A stretch of 43,173 nt of DNA from JBDTMC01 sp039934475 (GTDB lineage Bacteria > Acidobacteriota > Terriglobia > Bryobacterales > Bryobacteraceae), in NCBI GenBank assembly GCA_039934475.1, contig JBDTMC010000008.1, positions 1-43,173 on the forward strand. Direction: 5' to 3'. Below the pieces are notes generated by a model, which ran no database searches, had not been told where the DNA came from, and saw only the letters and a program-made list of their open reading frames with translations. The position numbers and the translations under genes are program-made. Positions 1 to 6,807 of the stretch are shown here, one piece after another; position 1 is the first letter of the stretch; the number at the start of each line of letters is the position of its first letter.

Positions 1-816
1 GTCTTCCGCTCCATTCACATAAGCAACTTCGGCGGTGACTACATCGTTGGCGCGCCATTGGGCGGGCTGAGTGTTGCTCACGTAGCGCGTCGTGACCTGC
101 TGGACGAGGTAGTTGGGCAATTTTCCGTCGAGGCTTTCGGCGGCAGTGCGCGCTTCTTCGACATCGGAATCGACTCCTGGCAGCGGGGCGCGGGTGACCG
201 GCGTGGGAGCGGACTCTTCGACGGGCTTTGGCGCCTCACGGGCTGGCGGGTCAGGTGGTGGGGATGGTGCGGTAGCCCAGGGCGAGGGGGGAAGACCTGT
301 GGGTGTGCCGACTTTCGCGGCGTCTACCGGTTTTTCAGCGGCGGCGCGTTCGGATTCGGAGCCTTTGCGCGCCAGGGTGACGCGCAGCACCGTCTCCTCG
401 TCGTCGGCATTCACTTCCAGACGGAGGTGATCGCCGGGTTTGAGGAGTGAATCGCGGATGGGTTCGCCAGCCATATCAAGGAACTTGGTTTTCGGCAGGA
501 CGCGGAATTGGAGGGTTCCCTTCCCTTTGGTGTCGGCGATGAGTTCCTTCTCTGCGAGGTGGCGGAGAGTGCCTTCGATGCCGTGGAGGGCTGGCATTAC
601 CGAGGAGGTAGGTTGCGCCGGCTGGTCCTTGGATTTGCGCTTGGGGAATTTGATCTCGGGGAACGGGAGGTTACCCGGCAGACGCGAAGGATATTGGTTC
701 GGGTATTGATTTGGCGGGTATTGGCCGGGCGGGTATTGGTTGGGCGGATAGGGTTGTTGGGCGGATAGTACAAGTGCCGCGCTGAGTGCAGGGACCAGAA
801 AGAGTCGCGGGGACAT
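1..816 (-). CDS. Secreted Pro-rich hypothetical protein (3' end outside window)
   Basis: I translated this open frame by hand from the reverse strand: ATG at 816 and 272 codons without a stop to the window edge, so the C-terminus is missing. Residues 1-20 form a signal peptide (MSPRLFLVPALSAALVLSAQ). Residues 22-42 are a YPPNQYPPGQ-type repeat. Then come a charged stretch, a compact region around residues 80-160 (LRVTLARKG), a Pro/Ala/Glu linker and a second conserved-looking part (LPNYLVQQVTTRYVS). A GAGGTGG ribosome-binding site lies about 9 nt before the ATG. The gap to the sigma factor stop upstream is only 23 nt, so it may be the last gene of the ECF42 operon. It is an envelope protein of unknown function; I do not recognise a named domain. 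Confidence 0.8.
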   Translation of the reverse strand, partial: MSPRLFLVPALSAALVLSAQQPYPPNQYPPGQYPPNQYPNQYPSRLPGNLPFPEIKFPKRKSKDQPAQPTSSVMPALHGIEGTLRHLAEKELIADTKGKGTLQFRVLPKTKFLDMAGEPIRDSLLKPGDHLRLEVNADDEETVLRVTLARKGSESERAAAEKPVDAAKVGTPTGLPPSPWATAPSPPPDPPAREAPKPVEESAPTPVTRAPLPGVDSDVEEARTAAESLDGKLPNYLVQQVTTRYVSNTQPAQWRANDVVTAEVAYVNGAED

Positions 817-839
817 GAACCACCACCTCTTCCCAAATT

Positions 840-2087
840 CTACAACGGTATGGTGCGGGTAACCTCGTCAAAGCGGCGTTGGAGGTAGTTTCTTTCCACA
901 TCGTTAGTGGTGATTTCGAGGGCGCGGCGATAGGCGGCGGCGGCCTCAGGGAGACGTTGGAGGCGGCGCAGGAGGTCAGCCCGAGCGGCGTGCCAGAGAC
1001 GGTAGCCTTTGAGATCGGATTCGAGCTTATCCACGAGAGCCAGACCGTGTTCGAGAGAGTGCGCGAACGCCATGGCGACAGCGTAGTTGAGCGCTACGAC
1101 GGGGGTAGGGTTTAGGTGGCGGAGACGGGCATAAAGGCCGGCAATTTGAGGCCAGTCGGTTTGCTCCGGAGAGGCGGCTTCGGCGTGAACGGCGGCGATG
1201 GCGGCCTGGATTTGATAGGGACCGGGGAGTCGGAGGGCGAGTCCTTTCTGGAGCGCGGCGATTCCGGCTTGTATGTCGGTTTGATCCCACGAAGCGCGGT
1301 CCTGTTCTTCCAGGACGACCAAGGCGCCGTCATTCGAGACGCGGGCGACGTGGCGGGAATGATGGAGCAGCATGAGCGCGAGGAGACCCCAGTTTTCGGG
1401 CTCAGAGGGCAGGAGGGTACAGAGCAGGCTGGCGAGGCGAATGGCTTCGCGGCAGAGATCGGTGCGGATGAGGCGGGCGCCGTTTGTGGAGCTGTAGCCT
1501 TCGTTGAAGATGAGGTAGAGGGCGGATTGGACGGCGGTGAGGCGGTCGGAGATGCGGTCGAGCGGAGGCACTTCGTAGGGAATGCGCGCGGTTTGGATTT
1601 TTCGTTTGGCTCGCACGAGGCGCTGGGCCATGGTGGGTTCAGGAGTGAGAAAGGCGCGGGCGATCTCAGAGGTTTCGAGGCCACCCAGCGTGCGGAGTGT
1701 GAGGGCGACCTGGGCTTCCATGGAAAGAGCGGGATGGCAGCAGGTGAAGATGAGACGGAGACGGTCGTCGGGGTAGGTCATGCCGGTCTCCGGGAGGTCG
1801 GGTGGCGGGGTATGGGAGGCGCTCTCATAGGCCAACGCTCCTTGTTTGTTGCGGCGTGTGGTCTCGCGGCGGGTGGCGTCGATGAGTTTGCGCTGGGCGG
1901 CAGCGGTGATCCAGGCGGCGGGGTTGCGAGGGATGCCAGTTTGGGGCCAGCTTTCGAGCGCGGAGGCAAGGGCGTCTTGCATTGCCTCTTCGGCCAAGTC
2001 GAATGAGCCGGAAAGCCGGATCAACGTGGCGATGATCCGGCCCGATTCTTCGCGGAAGACGCTTTCGGCGGCCGCGCGGGGGTCCAT
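840..2087 (-). CDS. ECF42-type RNA polymerase sigma factor with TPR-like C-terminal extension
   Basis: This 415-residue protein has ECF sigma region 2 at about residues 8-75 (SGSFDLAEEAMQDAL, PAAWITAAAQRKLID). The linker carries the group signature DDRLRLIFTCCHPAL at 107-121, and region 4 is at about 122-168 (GGLETSEIARAFLTPEPTMAQRLVRAK). A long C-terminal part begins YLIFNEGY (191-198) and is helical and TPR-like. Length, signature and extension match the SigI-like/ECF42 group, which lacks a cognate anti-sigma factor; the extension is thought to control activity. It follows two DGPF (YCII) genes with a 6-nt gap, the arrangement typical of ECF42. It probably directs transcription of its own operon; the signal is unknown. 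Confidence 0.93.
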   Translation of the reverse strand: MDPRAAAESVFREESGRIIATLIRLSGSFDLAEEAMQDALASALESWPQTGIPRNPAAWITAAAQRKLIDATRRETTRRNKQGALAYESASHTPPPDLPETGMTYPDDRLRLIFTCCHPALSMEAQVALTLRTLGGLETSEIARAFLTPEPTMAQRLVRAKRKIQTARIPYEVPPLDRISDRLTAVQSALYLIFNEGYSSTNGARLIRTDLCREAIRLASLLCTLLPSEPENWGLLALMLLHHSRHVARVSNDGALVVLEEQDRASWDQTDIQAGIAALQKGLALRLPGPYQIQAAIAAVHAEAASPEQTDWPQIAGLYARLRHLNPTPVVALNYAVAMAFAHSLEHGLALVDKLESDLKGYRLWHAARADLLRRLQRLPEAAAAYRRALEITTNDVERNYLQRRFDEVTRTIPL

Positions 2088-2093
2088 ACGGGT

Positions 2094-2450
2094 TCACACG
2101 CGAGCCGGAACGCCGGCGATGGCGCGGACTTCGATGGCCGCGCGGCCGACGCCCGCCAGACGGCGGCCCCAGTGCTCTGCTTCCGCCATGTCCTTGCAGT
2201 CGAGCATGTAGTAACCGCCGAGGACTTCTTTGGTTTCGGCGTAAGGCCCGTCAGTGGACGATAGCTGACCGCCCTGCGAACGGACGGTGATTGCCGTACG
2301 GGCGGGCGTCAACGGACTGGCGCCGTGGAAGATGCCGGCCGCTGTGGCATCGTCAATCACCGCATAGTGATGGCGAATGGTGGCGACACGCTCCTCCTCG
2401 GTTAAAGGAGGAGCGCCGGCGGGGAAGTAGAGCAGGAACATGTATTGCAT
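2094..2450 (-). CDS. YCII/DGPF-domain protein (second copy)
   Basis: A 118-residue single-domain protein of the YCII-related/DGPF family. It begins MQYMFLLYFP and carries the hallmark STDGPYAETKEVLGGYYMLDC followed by a helix (AEAEHWGRRL) and a strand (AAIEVRAI). The family is a ferredoxin-like dimeric fold; its members are nearly always target genes of ECF42-type sigma factors, and their biochemical role is not established. The gene starts 3 nt after the first DGPF gene and ends 6 nt before the sigma factor, so it is translationally tied to both. The two paralogues here are clearly diverged, so this is not a fresh duplication. Confidence 0.93.
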   Translation of the reverse strand: MQYMFLLYFPAGAPPLTEEERVATIRHHYAVIDDATAAGIFHGASPLTPARTAITVRSQGGQLSSTDGPYAETKEVLGGYYMLDCKDMAEAEHWGRRLAGVGRAAIEVRAIAGVPARV

Positions 2451-2453
2451 AAG

Positions 2454-2819
2454 TTAGGCGGTGGCGACCTGAGAGAAATCCATGACGGGCCGGATTTCAA
2501 TGGAACCCTGGGAGGCATGAGGGATTTTGGCGGCCCACTGGATGGCTTCGTCGAGGTTCGCGCAGTCCAACATGTAGAACCCGCCGAGCTGCTCTTTGGT
2601 TTCGGCAAAGGGGCCGTCTGTAGTGCCGATTTTGCCGTCGTTGACGCGCACCGTGGTGGCCGTAGCGATGGGGTGGAGAGCTTCGCCGCCGATGTAGACA
2701 CCGGCGTCCTTTATAGCGTTGGTGAAAGCGTAGTAGTTGCCCATCTCGGCTTGCAGTTCCTGGGGCGATTTGCGGGCGTCGACAGCTTCGTCCAGGTAGA
2801 TGGCGAGGAGGTATTTCAT
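2454..2819 (-). CDS. YCII/DGPF-domain protein (first copy)
   Basis: A 121-residue DGPF-family protein starting MKYLLAIYLDEA, with the hallmark GTTDGPFAETKEQLGGFYMLDC and the helix DEAIQWAAKIP. The frame stays open upstream to about 3311. I place the start at the ATG ending at 2819 because it gives the normal family N-terminus and follows an AAAGGGA-type ribosome-binding site. It is the first gene of the DGPF-DGPF-ECF42 operon, about 50 nt behind a candidate ECF42 promoter. Function is unknown beyond the association with ECF42 regulation. Confidence 0.92.
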   Translation of the reverse strand: MKYLLAIYLDEAVDARKSPQELQAEMGNYYAFTNAIKDAGVYIGGEALHPIATATTVRVNDGKIGTTDGPFAETKEQLGGFYMLDCANLDEAIQWAAKIPHASQGSIEIRPVMDFSQVATA

Positions 2820-2876
2820 GGTGTGGTCCCTTTCGTGTTTGACGGTCATTGTAGCGAAACCGGCCGTCAGTTCCAC

Positions 2877-2902
2877 GACGCGCGGATTTGGACGAATCGA
2901 CA
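2877..2902 (-). promoter_or_regulatory. Candidate ECF42 autoregulatory promoter
   Basis: On the minus strand TGTCGA (2902-2897) is followed after exactly 16 nt by CGTC (2880-2877). From memory, ECF42 sigma factors recognise TGTCGA at -35 and CGA/TC-like sequence at -10 in front of DGPF genes. Spacing, orientation and distance (about 50 nt leader to the ATG at 2819) all fit. It is a motif match by eye, not an experimental promoter. Confidence 0.62.
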
Positions 2903-3002
2903 GGGGGTAGCGACTTTTTTGCCCGGACGGCCTGATTGAGGGCAACTCTTGTAACCGATTGAGGGTAATCCACGTACCATAGGAGTGAAAGCTGGCGCGC
3001 GC

Positions 3003-4460
3003 ATGTCTTTTCGATTCCCCTCTCTGGTAGTGTTTTTTGCCGCCGTAGTGCCGTTTGTGTTGATGGCCGGCGACGACGACGTGACGTTCAAAAGCGACGT
3101 GGCGCTGGTGCGTGTGGACGCGCAGGTGCTGGATTCTGGCAACCGGGCTATCACCCATCTCACCGCCGCGGATTTTGTGCTGCGAGAGAACGGCAAGCCG
3201 ACGGAGATCCGGAATTTCCTGAGCGAGGATATGCCCCTGGATGTGCTGTTTCTTCTGGACGTGAGCGCCAGTATGAAGCCCCACGTGCAGCGGATTTCGG
3301 ATGCCGCCCATGAGGCGTTCCGGGCTCTGGGTGAGCAGGACCGGATCGGGATTATGGTGTTCGACCGGTCGACGCGGGTACGGCTACCGTTCAGCAGCAA
3401 CCGAAGCGAGGCAGAACAGGCGATGCAGGCGCTGCTGCATAAAGAAGGGTTCAACGGCGGTACGGATATTACGTTGGGGATGCAGCAGGCGGCGAACTAT
3501 ATTTCGCGGAATGGGCGGCGCGAGGCGCGTCGGGCGGTTGTGATTCTGACCGACGATCAGACGGAGTTTGAACGAGACGAGGCGGGCGTGGAGCGGTCAC
3601 TGGCGAGCGCGGATTCCGTGATGAGCGCATTGATTGCTCCGGATGCGATGGGGTCGATGTATCCGGGTGGCGGTGGCGGGAACTATCCTCCCGGCGGGAA
3701 TTATCCTCCAGGCGGACAATATCCTCGTAACGGGCGGCGGGGGAACGGCGGTTTGGGCGGCATCATATTGGGACAGCCACGGTATCCTAGCGGCGGTGGT
3801 GGTGGGTATCCGGGCGGTGGCGGCGGGGGTGGATATCCGGGCGGTGGCGGGGGGAATCGATATCCCGGTGGCGGTGGCATGGGTCATTCGCGCACGCATT
3901 CGGCGGGCACCTCAGAGATTGCGCGGGAATCGGGCGGCGACAGCATGAGCGTCGATGAGGCGCAGGCGTTGGAGACAACGCTGGAACGCTTGAGGCAGCG
4001 ATACGCGCTGCACTTCTATCAGTCGGCTGAAGTGCGGCAGGGCGAGACGCGGCGGGTGGAATTGCAACTGGCGGATGGGGCGCGGCGGCGGTATCCGGAT
4101 GCCGAGATTCGCTACCGGAGATCGTATTCTGCGGGCGGCGGTTCGGGTGCGGTTCAAGTGAGCCGAGCGGGTGACGCACCGGGGGTGGAAACGGTGCGGG
4201 CGGGTTCGCGGAGCGCGGATGGTTCCACAGATGCGGAGCGGCCGGTTGTCCGGCGGCGTCCGGTGGTGGACGATTCGGGGACAGGACCGCGTCCGGCGAT
4301 TCTGCAGCCGGGATCGCAGAGTGGGGATTCGGTGCGTCCGGCGGGCGGATGGCGGCGAAGCGACGATGTGGCTCCGGATACGCAGACACCGGCGGCTCCG
4401 GCGGACGCACAGGCGCAGAAGAAGCCGGGATGGCGCAAGGCCAATCCGGACGATAAGTAG
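3003..4460 (+). CDS. Secreted VWFA-like protein, acidobacterial TIGR03436 type
   Basis: About 485 residues. Residues 1-23 are a signal peptide (MSFRFPSLVVFFAAVVPFVL). The next part has the family entry VALVRVDAQVLDSGNRAITHLTAADF, then a von Willebrand factor A fold with an intact metal-ion adhesion site: DVSAS (86-90), GGTD (152-155) and LTDD (182-185). A Gly/Pro/Tyr-rich insertion occupies about 218-295, after which the domain resumes (TTLERLRQRYALHFY). The C-terminal 110 residues are low complexity (Ala, Gly, Arg, Pro). Such proteins are numerous in Solibacter-type genomes; the presumed role is metal-dependent protein contact outside the cytoplasm. A GTG at 2985 in frame sits on the AGGAG; I prefer the ATG at 3003 because it starts directly at the signal peptide. 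Confidence 0.88.
   Translation: MSFRFPSLVVFFAAVVPFVLMAGDDDVTFKSDVALVRVDAQVLDSGNRAITHLTAADFVLRENGKPTEIRNFLSEDMPLDVLFLLDVSASMKPHVQRISDAAHEAFRALGEQDRIGIMVFDRSTRVRLPFSSNRSEAEQAMQALLHKEGFNGGTDITLGMQQAANYISRNGRREARRAVVILTDDQTEFERDEAGVERSLASADSVMSALIAPDAMGSMYPGGGGGNYPPGGNYPPGGQYPRNGRRGNGGLGGIILGQPRYPSGGGGGYPGGGGGGGYPGGGGGNRYPGGGGMGHSRTHSAGTSEIARESGGDSMSVDEAQALETTLERLRQRYALHFYQSAEVRQGETRRVELQLADGARRRYPDAEIRYRRSYSAGGGSGAVQVSRAGDAPGVETVRAGSRSADGSTDAERPVVRRRPVVDDSGTGPRPAILQPGSQSGDSVRPAGGWRRSDDVAPDTQTPAAPADAQAQKKPGWRKANPDDK
3654..3890 (+). repeat. Gly/Pro/Tyr-rich low-complexity coding repeat
   Basis: In-frame tandem units of the type YPPGG and YPGGGGG interrupt the VWFA-like domain. At DNA level they are runs of GGCGGTGGCGG-like sequence, prone to slippage, so length may vary between strains. 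Confidence 0.8.
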
Positions 4461-4545
4461 TTTCAGATTCGGATGTGCTGGTAGCGTTACGGCTACCGAA
4501 GAGATTTGCCTACCGCAGCGACCGGCATGGCCGCTGCCCTCACTG

Positions 4546-4961
4546 GCGAAGCGCAATCCCAAACGAGAGGAATGGGAGAAGGTTATGACGTCGAAGGATA
4601 TCGACGCCGTTGTGATAGCCCTCTCCTGATTTCTGGCATGCTCCGATGGCGGTCCGCGCGGCGCAGAACAAGAAACATATTTACGTGGAGAAGGGGATGT
4701 GCCGGACGCTGGAGGAGGCGAAGGCGATCAGGCACGCGATGCGTGAGAATGGCGTGACGCGGCAGTTGTGGCATCACCCGAACTCGGAGGCCCCGTTTAT
4801 CAAGGCGCGGGAGATTTTCCAGAGCGGTAAGTTGGGGGAGGTTTGCCTGGCGCGGACTTATATCGATCGCACAACGCCGAACCGGAATGGAAGTTCTATA
4901 CGGCTTACGAAATAAGGAGCGGATGGTGAAGTCGCATCCGTTGAATGAGGTTGTGGTTTGA
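4546..4961 (+). pseudogene. Decayed Gfo/Idh/MocA-family dehydrogenase
   Basis: Pieces of one oxidoreductase appear in all three plus frames. 4546-4626 gives KREEWEKVMTSKDIDAVVIAL. After one extra base (CTC-T-CCTGAT) the next frame reads DFWHAPMAVRAAQNKKHIYVEKGMC and continues to about 4885 (SEAPFIKAREIFQSGKLGEV). After a lost base the next frame gives EWKFYTAYE, and a third frame ends MVKSHPLNEVVV with a stop at 4961. The EKGM motif is the family's EKP-type substrate/cofactor loop. The N-terminal Rossmann start and most of the C-terminal domain are missing (an intact member is usually above 350 residues), so no functional protein is expected. The 4461-4545 stretch before it holds nothing I can assign. 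Confidence 0.8.
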
Positions 4962-4975
4962 AGGGCGCGATTCGA

Positions 4976-5473
4976 CTAAAGCTTCGGTAATCCCAGTCTT
5001 GCCAGACTGTCTTGAAGAAGCCGGATATCAAAGCGGATCCCTTGCCGCAGGAGGTCTATATAGGCTTGGCGAAGGTCTGCAACGAGGCCCCGGCGGGCCC
5101 CGACCTCAAGCACTCCCAAGCAACCGGCAATGGAAAGGCCCGCAGCGCGCGCGATGCGGCGCGCCTTCGATTCATCCAAGAGGACGAGGTCCGCGGTGAG
5201 GCTCTTGGCCAGCAGGATAGCACCTCGCTCCCCAGCACCGAGACCCTGGCAAGCCGCTTCCAATAGAGGATCAGTGGCCGACTGTTGCGGTACGACCTCA
5301 ATCCAAACAGCGTTGCGCACCTCCTCGGCTCCGGGAAGACCACGCCCGTCCACGGTCACTTCGTGGTGGACCTCCGCAGGGACCAGAATGCACTTGTAGA
5401 ACGAAGCAAGAACGTCGAGATGGCCAATTCGGGAGAGCGCAATAAGCGGCGACGAATCTGAAACGACAATCAC
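4976..5473 (-). CDS. DUF3368-type PIN-domain protein, putative toxin
   Basis: A 165-residue PIN-like protein. It starts MIVVSDSSPLIALSRIG, with the first acidic residue at Asp6. The middle holds LGAGERGAILLAK (Glu82) and the third acidic position is in ADLVLLDESKARRIA (Asp100). The C-terminal part (VADLRQAYIDLLRQGIRF) is the DUF3368 tail. The family is paired with UPF0175 antitoxins and is presumed to be an Mg-dependent ribonuclease toxin. It overlaps the upstream UPF0175 gene by 4 nt (ATGA), the usual coupling of such pairs. Toxic activity is inferred, not shown; many DUF3368 proteins have no tested activity. Confidence 0.85.
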   Translation of the reverse strand: MIVVSDSSPLIALSRIGHLDVLASFYKCILVPAEVHHEVTVDGRGLPGAEEVRNAVWIEVVPQQSATDPLLEAACQGLGAGERGAILLAKSLTADLVLLDESKARRIARAAGLSIAGCLGVLEVGARRGLVADLRQAYIDLLRQGIRFDIRLLQDSLARLGLPKL

Positions 5474-5751
5474 AAGCCGAGCCGGGACAAGGTCTGGCGA
5501 TCTTCCTCCAAGTCGCCGGCTCCGTAGTGAAGCGGAACGTTGTGCCGACCGGCGAACTCCATGAACTGCTCAGGCGGCAAGTGGCAGAGTTCGGCGGCGC
5601 GGCCCAGGGAGACCTTGTCTTCCCGATAGAGTTCCAATGCGAGGAGCTGGGTGGCCTGCGCCGAAACGCTGTCTAAGTTCAATCCCGCCGCCAAGACCAG
5701 CTCGGCCGGAATTTCTACACTTACCATCTGCATGCTTCCAAGGTACCGCAT
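5470..5751 (-). CDS. UPF0175-family protein, putative antitoxin
   Basis: A 93-residue protein with a short strand at the start (MVSVEIPAELVLAAG) and the family core TQLLALELYREDKVSLGRAAELCHLPPEQFMEFAGRHNVP. This resembles a helix-turn-helix DNA-binding antitoxin, and the family is normally partnered with DUF3368. Three in-frame ATGs lie close together (5751, 5733, 5727); a GGAAG just before 5733 makes that start credible, so the true N-terminus may be 6 residues shorter. It lies 46 nt behind a small secreted-protein gene of the copper operon, so it could be read through from there or have its own promoter. Confidence 0.83.
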   Translation of the reverse strand: MRYLGSMQMVSVEIPAELVLAAGLNLDSVSAQATQLLALELYREDKVSLGRAAELCHLPPEQFMEFAGRHNVPLHYGAGDLEEDRQTLSRLGL

Positions 5752-5797
5752 GAGCGCCGCTGACGCGACCGATTGGCATGAGCGCGTGCGCGAGGCC

Positions 5798-6118
5798 TTA
5801 TTTGGCTTTTTCGATCTTTTCGACTTTGATGATTCCGGTTTTTTCGTAGAGGGTGCCGGTTACTTTTACTTCTTTTGCGGCGAAGGGTTCGGGGGCGGTT
5901 TGGTCGCTTAGCTTGTAAAGCTTGCCGTCGGGCGTTAGGAGGGCGTATTTGTCCTTGCCGGCCTTGACACATTGCTTTACGCAGTCGGCGATGGGGTTCA
6001 GCTTCATGTGGGCGTGGTCTTTGCCGCACATGGTGTCGGTGATGACTCCCTTGAATGTTTTGGATTCGGCACCAAAGAGGACGGCGGCGGTGATGAGGAT
6101 GAGCGGTAGTTTTTTCAT
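5798..6118 (-). CDS. Small secreted Cys/His-containing protein (DUF5818-like)
   Basis: A 106-residue exported protein with signal peptide MKKLPLILITAAVLFGAESK. The mature part has GVITDTMCGKDHAHMKL (Cys31, His35, His37) and ADCVKQCVKAG (Cys46, Cys50), then a small beta domain (KYALLTPDGKLYKLSD, VKVTGTLYEKTGIIKV). Comparable one-domain periplasmic proteins with a DxMCGxDH motif are common in Acidobacteria; the spaced Cys/His set suggests metal or redox chemistry, but this is unproven. The ATG at 6118 is chosen because it gives the signal peptide. It starts 2 nt after the stop of the preceding gene, hence is part of the RND efflux operon. Confidence 0.82.
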   Translation of the reverse strand: MKKLPLILITAAVLFGAESKTFKGVITDTMCGKDHAHMKLNPIADCVKQCVKAGKDKYALLTPDGKLYKLSDQTAPEPFAAKEVKVTGTLYEKTGIIKVEKIEKAK

Positions 6119-6120
6119 GA

Positions 6121-6807
6121 TTAGTTCTCCTTGTAGGACGTAAGAATTTTCAGGCCTTTGGTTTGGTTGAGGCGGAGCCAGAGTTTGTCGTATTGGTCTT
6201 CGGAAAGGGGCCTCTTGAGTTGGAATTGGAATTCGTTGTGGCCCCGTTCGGATGTCGTGATGGTGAGACGGTAGGGGCCGGTGCGGGCGATGTTCTCGAT
6301 ATCTCTGAGACGCCAGGTGCGGCTGGCTTCGGGGGGCTCCGATTTGAAGGCGATGGTGTCGTCGCCGAGGAAGAGCGAGCCTTGGGTTCCACGGACAATG
6401 GCGATGAGTTTGGCTGGGATTTCGAGACCCTTGGGGGCTATGGCCAACGCGGCTACCAGACGCTGGTCGAGGTGGGTGGATAGGGTTTCGTATGCCGATG
6501 CGGGGTTTTGATCGGGTTCGAGGAGGAAGGTCTCCTGCTGGTCCGCTCCCAGCTTGAGGCGGCGGTCGATATAGGTGGTGACTCGAATGGATTGCTCGCT
6601 GAGCTGAAGCTGCTCGATGTCGTCGAAGGTCCATGTCCAGTTGTGATCCTCTCCTGTGTAGGCGACTCCGGTGGCGGTGACGGCGAGGGTGCCGGCGCAG
6701 CTTTTGCGCCAGTGCTTGTGTTCGACGCGGTACTCCTGCGCTTGGAGCGCGGCGGCGGCGAGTAAAACAATCAGGCAGAGATTTGTTTTTTTACTTCCGA
6801 GTTCCAT
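6121..6807 (-). CDS. Secreted hypothetical protein in the metal-efflux operon
   Basis: A 228-residue protein starting MELGSKKTNLCLIVLLAAAALQAQ, a signal peptide. The mature part has HKHWRKSCAGTLAVTATGVAYTGED, WTWTFDDIEQLQLSEQ, a middle region (AYETLSTHLDQRLVAALA) and a second similar half (GSLFLGDDTIAFKS, WRLRDIENIARTGPYRLTI). The two halves look like a repeated PH-like strand pattern (a W-x-D/R-D-I-E step occurs in each). It is not assigned to a named family. Its start lies 37 nt inside the end of the RND pump gene, so translation is probably coupled. Likely periplasmic; a role in metal homeostasis is inferred only from position. Confidence 0.75.
   Translation of the reverse strand: MELGSKKTNLCLIVLLAAAALQAQEYRVEHKHWRKSCAGTLAVTATGVAYTGEDHNWTWTFDDIEQLQLSEQSIRVTTYIDRRLKLGADQQETFLLEPDQNPASAYETLSTHLDQRLVAALAIAPKGLEIPAKLIAIVRGTQGSLFLGDDTIAFKSEPPEASRTWRLRDIENIARTGPYRLTITTSERGHNEFQFQLKRPLSEDQYDKLWLRLNQTKGLKILTSYKEN

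Noticed and set aside
1116..2006. Long open frame on the plus strand over the sigma factor gene
   Set aside because: It is an antisense shadow with Gly/Glu-biased composition and no family pattern; the minus strand carries clear sigma motifs.
4478..4500. Small hairpin GGTAGC/GCTACC after the VWFA-like gene
   Set aside because: Only 6 bp, no U-run; too weak to call a terminator.
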